A DNA stretch of 64,000 bases, from the NCBI GenBank assembly GCA_019454045.1, contig SKCR01033666.1:248001-312000 (forward strand), written 5' to 3'. The DNA comes from Zanthoxylum bungeanum (Eukaryota; Streptophyta; Magnoliopsida; Sapindales; Rutaceae). The first letter of the stretch is position 1. Each line of letters opens with the position of its first letter. A model generated the notes under the pieces. It had not been told where the DNA came from. It made no database searches and saw nothing but the letters and a program-made list of their open reading frames with translations. The translations under genes and the position numbers were made by a program. Shown here in pieces: positions 58,847-64,000 of the stretch.

Positions 58847-61400
58847 TTAGGTTCAAGCATGAAAAATGTAGGGCTTAAATTTGGGTAAATGATTTTGAGC
58901 ATGATTTAGTTAAAAATGTTTGATTGAGCATGTTTAAATGATTGAATTGCATTTTGGTTGGACCAATTTGTTGAAAAATTGATTTGGAATTATTTTCCCC
59001 AAATTGAGACCTTGGCCGAATGGTATAGTGATTTTGGGTTCTTGGAAATTTTTGTTTTTGATTCATTAGATGAATTGGAATCATAATGTTTGATGTTAAT
59101 TTGAGGTCAATTGGATTGTACTTTGAATTTGAAAAAAACCCCAAAATCTTATGTTGGCCGAATGGACTTATTGCCCTAATGTCTTGGTGATTTTGATTTT
59201 GTGACATTGGATGTGTATGAAATCAAATTGGATGTTGATTTAATGTCGATTGTGGGTTTGATTGGATTGAAACCAAATCGGACACAAAATCCTTCCTTGG
59301 CCGAGAGCATAAAAGCATGTAAATGGGTTTGATTTTTCAATTTGTGTATTGGACATATGATATTGAATTGAGTATGATTAATTGGACTAATTTGATGTTT
59401 TGGAAATGTTGATTTAGTTGATTAATCATATAATACACTTTGGTAATTAAATTGGGAAAATTGGATTTTTTGAATTTAATTATTTGGGCCTATTTTTGAA
59501 ATTGGGCTTCTAATGTTGTATTTGGGCCTATTGGGCTTGATTTTATCAAGTTGGGTTTAGGCCAACTGGATTGGATCCAATTGGGCCCAAAACCTTAACC
59601 ATAAAGCCCAAATGCGACTAATGAACCTTTAAAGTTCAATTGGGCCTAATGGGCCAAGATTGATTTATGGGCTTATGGGGTAAATCCCGGATTGGACTTT
59701 GGTTATCGGTTTGACCCGAGTTGACCAAAAGTCCACGCCTTAAGAAATCAATTAAAAGCCCATTGGACTTTAATTGAATTGACGTTGGACGTTAATCGGT
59801 CTTTGAGACGCGTTACGATTAAATTTGGAATTTAAATCGTAAAAGGTTTATTAATAAAGTGTAATATTTAATTTGGAATTGAATATTGAATTAGTATTAA
59901 ATACATGTTAAATTAGATTTAATGATGTAGTTTAATTTAATTCATGAATTCGTACTTTGAGTACTTATTCGCACAAAACGAGTTTGACTCGAACAAATCA
60001 AATCGTTGTTTGAACATTGGATGATCACTTAATTATCAGATTAATTAATTTGATTAGATTGATTGATAGCATGCTTATATGTGTGAATACGTGGTTGTGT
60101 TGAATGAATAATGTATATCGGATGGATATTAGATGGGTGGGCAATTTTAGAAATTGTTGTAATAAATTCGATTTATTAAATTGGACCTGCGTGTCCAGCC
60201 TTATCACCTCTATTCTCTTTGTATTCTCTTCTCACCTATTCCCCTCATGTAAATGAGGTTTCTTTAGAAGTGTAGTGTAACGGGTAGAAGTAATACAAGT
60301 GCTAGCTTGAGTGAGAAAGGGAGAGATTTGATCTAGGATCAATGTGTTAAGTATCCATCCGCATATCATTATTATTATTTTCATACTCGCTTTATTATGT
60401 ATTTAGAATGCATGTTTAAGGGTGTATGATGATGAGACCTTAACAAAGATAATTAAATTGGTAGCCAATTTGCACGCGAAAAACCCTCGTTAAATATCAA
60501 GCGTTTATTTTCCTTCCATTGAGTGATTCTTACTCAAGATCCGAGATTGGCAGGGGTTGTTGGCCAAAGTCAAGCCCTTGTCCGTCGAAGATGTGTTTTA
60601 ATCACGAGGCTTTGTTCCATATCGGTGTCGTGTCCAAGTTGTGGTTTGTTGGCCAAAGTCAAGACCACTTCTTGTCCATTGACATTGATTACGAAGCTTC
60701 CATGTCAATGGGTCCGCGCTTGACTGGGATCACTAGGTTTGTTGTGCCAAAGCCAAGGCCTAGTTGATTCAGAGGAAAAAGGTTAGGGTATACATTCGAT
60801 GTATAGGCATATATAAGATATATGTTTGGGACTTGGATGTCCACCTACTGGATCTAGGAGTTGGATGAGATCCAATTGATCTTCGAGATCTACCTAGTTA
60901 ATTATCATACAATTTGTTGGCCAAAGTCAAGATTGTGTGATATTTAACGGGATCCTAGCCCACTAGGAAACACACGGTTTCCCGAGTACTCGACAGAGGG
61001 TTAGAGGCTCGACGAAAAATAGTGGGAGGCAAGTATTGAATTTGCAACATTCGTTCGAATACTCGCTAAACGCGCTCATATATATTTTATTCGTCATATT
61101 AATCAAAAGTATTAGTTGGACTAATATTTTATGTTGTTTTAAAAATATATAGTTGGACTATATACAAACTCATTCAATATATAGTTGATTTTATAATTGG
61201 ATTATAGTAATCAATATAATTGAATTAAAATGATAGTTGATTTTATATTAGATTTAGTAATCAATATTAAAATTATAGTTGATTAAATAATTGGATTATT
61301 GTAATCATTATAATAAATAGTACCTTATTAAATTGATTAAATAGTTGGACTATTGAAATCAAGAAAGAATTGAAAAGTTGAATATTTAAAATATATAATC
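58847..61400 (+). other. Non-coding leader / gag zone of Copia copy B
   Basis: Collinear with 8477-11340: T/G-rich leader, gggcctaatgggcc phrases, the repeated ttggccaaagtcaag phrase (60560-60930) and the AT-rich ataattggattatagtaatc repeats (61120-61340). No reading frame of a gag protein is preserved. Confidence 0.6.
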
Positions 61401-61639
61401 CTTGGATTAAATGTTTTAAATGATTTAATTTTCATTGGGAATTAATAATAGGTTACTTTATTGGATAAAATAACTTGTTATATCTAAGCCCATAATTAAG
61501 CAAATAAGTAGAGCATAAAATCTTTGGAAGATTTATGTGATGATGACTTTAGTGCTTAATTAATATACTTATCATAAATCTATCTTTAGATTTAAAAGTA
61601 TTAAATTGCAATTAATAATTCTTAGAGAATTGAATTGAC

Positions 61640-62330
61640 TATTCTAGTGGAGAAAAGTCAAAGTTTGCAATTGGGCGAGTTGCACAAGGTGCACATCATT
61701 TCGATATTCCGAAACCCAAGGCTTGGCCAAAGGTTTGTGAAATATTGAAAAGATAATTGACATATCCCAAAGTGACTACCATTTGGATATGGAAGACACG
61801 AAGGAATTAAAGAAAGGGCGAGGCTCTGACTTTAAAATATTTGTCAAAGTTATGTTCACTACTAGTATTGAAATTGGATTTTAAATACTTAGTGTGGTAC
61901 ATAAAATATATGTATTGATGTTCAGAATCCGCTATGAGCTGGATACTGACTTCAAGCGAGATTTCTCTGCGAATCGGAAACGGGACGAAAGTCGCTGTTT
62001 CGACCGTAGATACCTAAGTTTAGGAACTACCCTTCAGGTATGTACTTAAATTAGGAACTGTTATAATGTAACTAGTTTGACTAGAGACATTATCTCTATA
62101 TCAGTGTTTATCCATTGTGGATAACCTTTATATTCTAGAACACTAAGTGTTTCATTATATAAAGATGATACTGAGATAAACACATTAGATGTAAATAACA
62201 GAATTTATATTTTGAATATAATAAAATCTCAAACATATAAAATGACAAATAAATAGCTCAAATTGATTTGATCAATAGAGACTTATTTGTGGCATTGTTG
62301 TCTGGGACACAATTAAACAAGACTCGTATA
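61640..62330 (+). pseudogene. Copia Gag-end / protease remnant, copy B
   Basis: Same blocks as in copy A: EISLRIGNGTKVAVSTVDT at 61957-62014 followed by TAA at 62015-62017, and a TRDIISIS-like block near 62080-62105. The identical stop codon in both copies shows that the lesion predates their separation. Confidence 0.65.
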
Positions 62331-62900
62331 TCCACACTTTTGAAGAGTGGGTACTAGGACTGATTTGACTATTCAAATAAGGTCTGCGAATCTAGTTTAT
62401 TAGGTAAAGTACCTAAAATACTATTTACTTGGTAATAGTATAAGGGCCACCGATCTGTTAGCCCTATTCATGGTGAAGTTAGTGGGCCCATATCTAGCTA
62501 GCTAGATGTGAACATGAATATTTCGTGACCTTAACGGATGTGGCATCACGTTATGGTTATGTGTTTCTTTTGAAGAACACAAATCGGAAACTTTAGAGTT
62601 TCGACACGAAATAGAAAAACAGATCGGCTATAGTATATATTCCGCCACGGTAAGACCGTATTGGAAAATACTTAAGCAGTAAGTTTCATATGTACATGAA
62701 AGAGTACGGTATTCTTTCATATGAGGACTCCTCCCGAGACACGTCAGTTGACGGTGTGTCCGAACTAAAACCGAATTTTGTTGGACATGATAAGGTTTAT
62801 CACGAGTCGCTCTGAGCTACTGTTTCCTTCAATAGGATATGTATTAACAGTGCAAAACTTATTTAGAATAAGGTTCCATATAAATCTGTTTGACAGATGT
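62331..62900 (+). pseudogene. Copia integrase remnant (copy B only)
   Basis: Broken frames contain an ESSLLGKVPK-like GAG-pre-integrase end (62395-62430), RYGYVFLLKNTN (conserved SRYGYVYLxKxKSE, near 62555), GKYLSSKFHMYMKEYGILS (conserved GGEYLSxEFxxYLxxxGI, near 62665-62720) and a later GVSEL block. Copy A lacks most of this (62320-62735 has no counterpart at 12275). Catalytic residues cannot be followed because of short deletions. Confidence 0.65.
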
Positions 62901-64000
62901 CATATAGGATATGAACAGGGAAGAAACGAGGTTTCTCATTCCTAGTAATTTGGGTATGCCAGGCATAACGTTTGGATGATACCAAACTAAAAGACCCAAA
63001 TTGGATAAGTGCCAATATAGGTTATCCTAAGGGAAACCATAAGTATAGTACTTGTAAATCTCACATGAGAACAATGTGATTGTTGCTCACCATGCGGTTT
63101 TTCCTGAGAGAATACCGATATGCAGTGGTCAGTGGGAGGATAGTGATACTCGATGAAAATCGGAGTAATACTGTTCAGGCACGAAGTCCTTAATGGAACA
63201 CAAACAGTTCATCAATATGAATCTGTACCATTAATCTTCAAATACACAAGAACTAGTAGATCGGATAGAGTCAGAAAACAACCTAGGGTATGGGTTTCTG
63301 ATCTAACCTCATAAAGATGTCAATCTTATGAAGGTATACCCACCGACTACGTTTTGAGGAAGTGATACGAGGTATCGACTCCCTATTATGGCAAAGTGCC
63401 ATGAGTCCGAAATGGATTCCATGTATAACAACTATTTTGGATACTAGTTGTTGTACCACAAGGCATTGTGCCTATTGGTACATTAAACGTCTTCAAGGAA
63501 GACATACATGGAAGGCAACATACCAACGTACAAAGCTGGGCTTTTGACGGAAAGGTATCGTTATCAACATTGTGTTAATAACGGTTCAACCTTTTACCTG
63601 TTGCCATGGTAAATCCATTTTGAAAATGCTTGTTGATAACTGCGTATTTCATTTATGAAATGTGTCAGATGCAGATCAATCGCTTTCCTGAAAAGGAAAC
63701 CTTTTGGAGGATGTTTACAACATCCTGACGATTTTGTATAACCAACAAACGAGGTTTGCGGGTTATTCAATCCATGTTTGGATTAATGCAAGCATAAGGT
63801 TCTTGGAACTGTCGTTTTGAAATAATCATAATGGTTTATGATTTGAATCAAAACGAAATAATTCTTGTGTATATAAGGTGGTTAGTGGGAGAGGGCACTG
63901 ACAATGAAATTCCCATATAGCAATTGGTGAAAGCTTGGCTTTCATAGATATTCTTTCAATAGAATTCTCCGTAGAATTCTGGGGAGTAACAACCTTTATT
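62901..64000 (+). pseudogene. Copia RT remnant, copy B, cut by window end
   Basis: Collinear with 12440-13540 of copy A. Readable: GYPKGN near 63015, RGIDSLLWQSAM at 63368-63403 followed by the same one-base deletion (atgagtccgaaatgg) as in copy A, PIGT, AKLGF, FSPVAM-like text. It is not translatable as a whole. Confidence 0.7.

Larger units (their letters stand above)
56783..64000 (+). mobile_element. Copia retrotransposon copy B, 3' part beyond the window
   Basis: Same family as 6326-16365 and same orientation. LTR 56783-58830, initiator-tRNA-Met-like site tggcatcaagagc at 58834, long leader, decayed gag/protease, integrase and RT in order up to the window end, where the RT region corresponds to about 13570 of copy A. 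The 5' flank is ttacc; the partner TSD is outside the window. Confidence 0.93.

Overview
The window is plant nuclear DNA, almost certainly from a eudicot. It is AT-rich, has long non-coding stretches and is built mostly of nested or abutting LTR retrotransposons of three plant lineages (Ty3/gypsy Athila, Ty3/gypsy Tat, Ty1/copia). It holds one clearly intact host gene, a six-exon bHLH transcription factor of the UNE12/bHLH7 type at 43184-46065 on the + strand. The species cannot be named from the sequence.

Layout. 1-5556: rearranged Athila-type debris (an inverted LTR, a sense RT fragment, a piece of a copia leader, an antisense gag with its LTR). 5557-6325, 16366-16699 and 29544-30888 are pieces of one older minus-strand coding unit, split by two later complete insertions: Copia copy A (6326-16365, TSD ccagc) and a Tat element (16700-29543, TSD gaaag, LTRs almost identical). 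The Tat element carries gag, protease, RT, RNase H, a second RNase H and integrase on the minus strand, three tandem-repeat arrays, and a spliced antisense gene on the + strand.

31479-39200 is a complete but non-autonomous Athila-like element in minus orientation. Its two 1.84-1.88 kb LTRs bracket a Gag-like ORF and an intronless, decayed copy of a LONELY GUY (LOG) cytokinin-activating enzyme gene. 39837-40531 is a MULE-type MITE (148-bp TIRs, perfect 9-bp TSD), followed by a long AT-rich inverted repeat and the bHLH gene.

46802-49977 holds a truncated Athila-like LTR-gag element between two diverged copies of a ~300-bp host segment. 50058-51121 is a non-autonomous hAT element (8-bp TSD agttaggc) that seems to carry exon fragments of a coiled-coil gene. 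51613-55049 is an Athila-like solo LTR with a Copia solo LTR nested in it. 55674-56755 is a probable Tat-type solo LTR. 56783-64000 is a second long copy (B) of the Copia family of copy A, running off the window.

How it works together: apart from the bHLH gene almost everything is mobile DNA or its remains. The nesting and TSDs give a relative history. The most interesting points are the LOG gene captured by a retroelement, the Copia family that appears to have spread after its pol was already dead, and the hAT element with host exon fragments.
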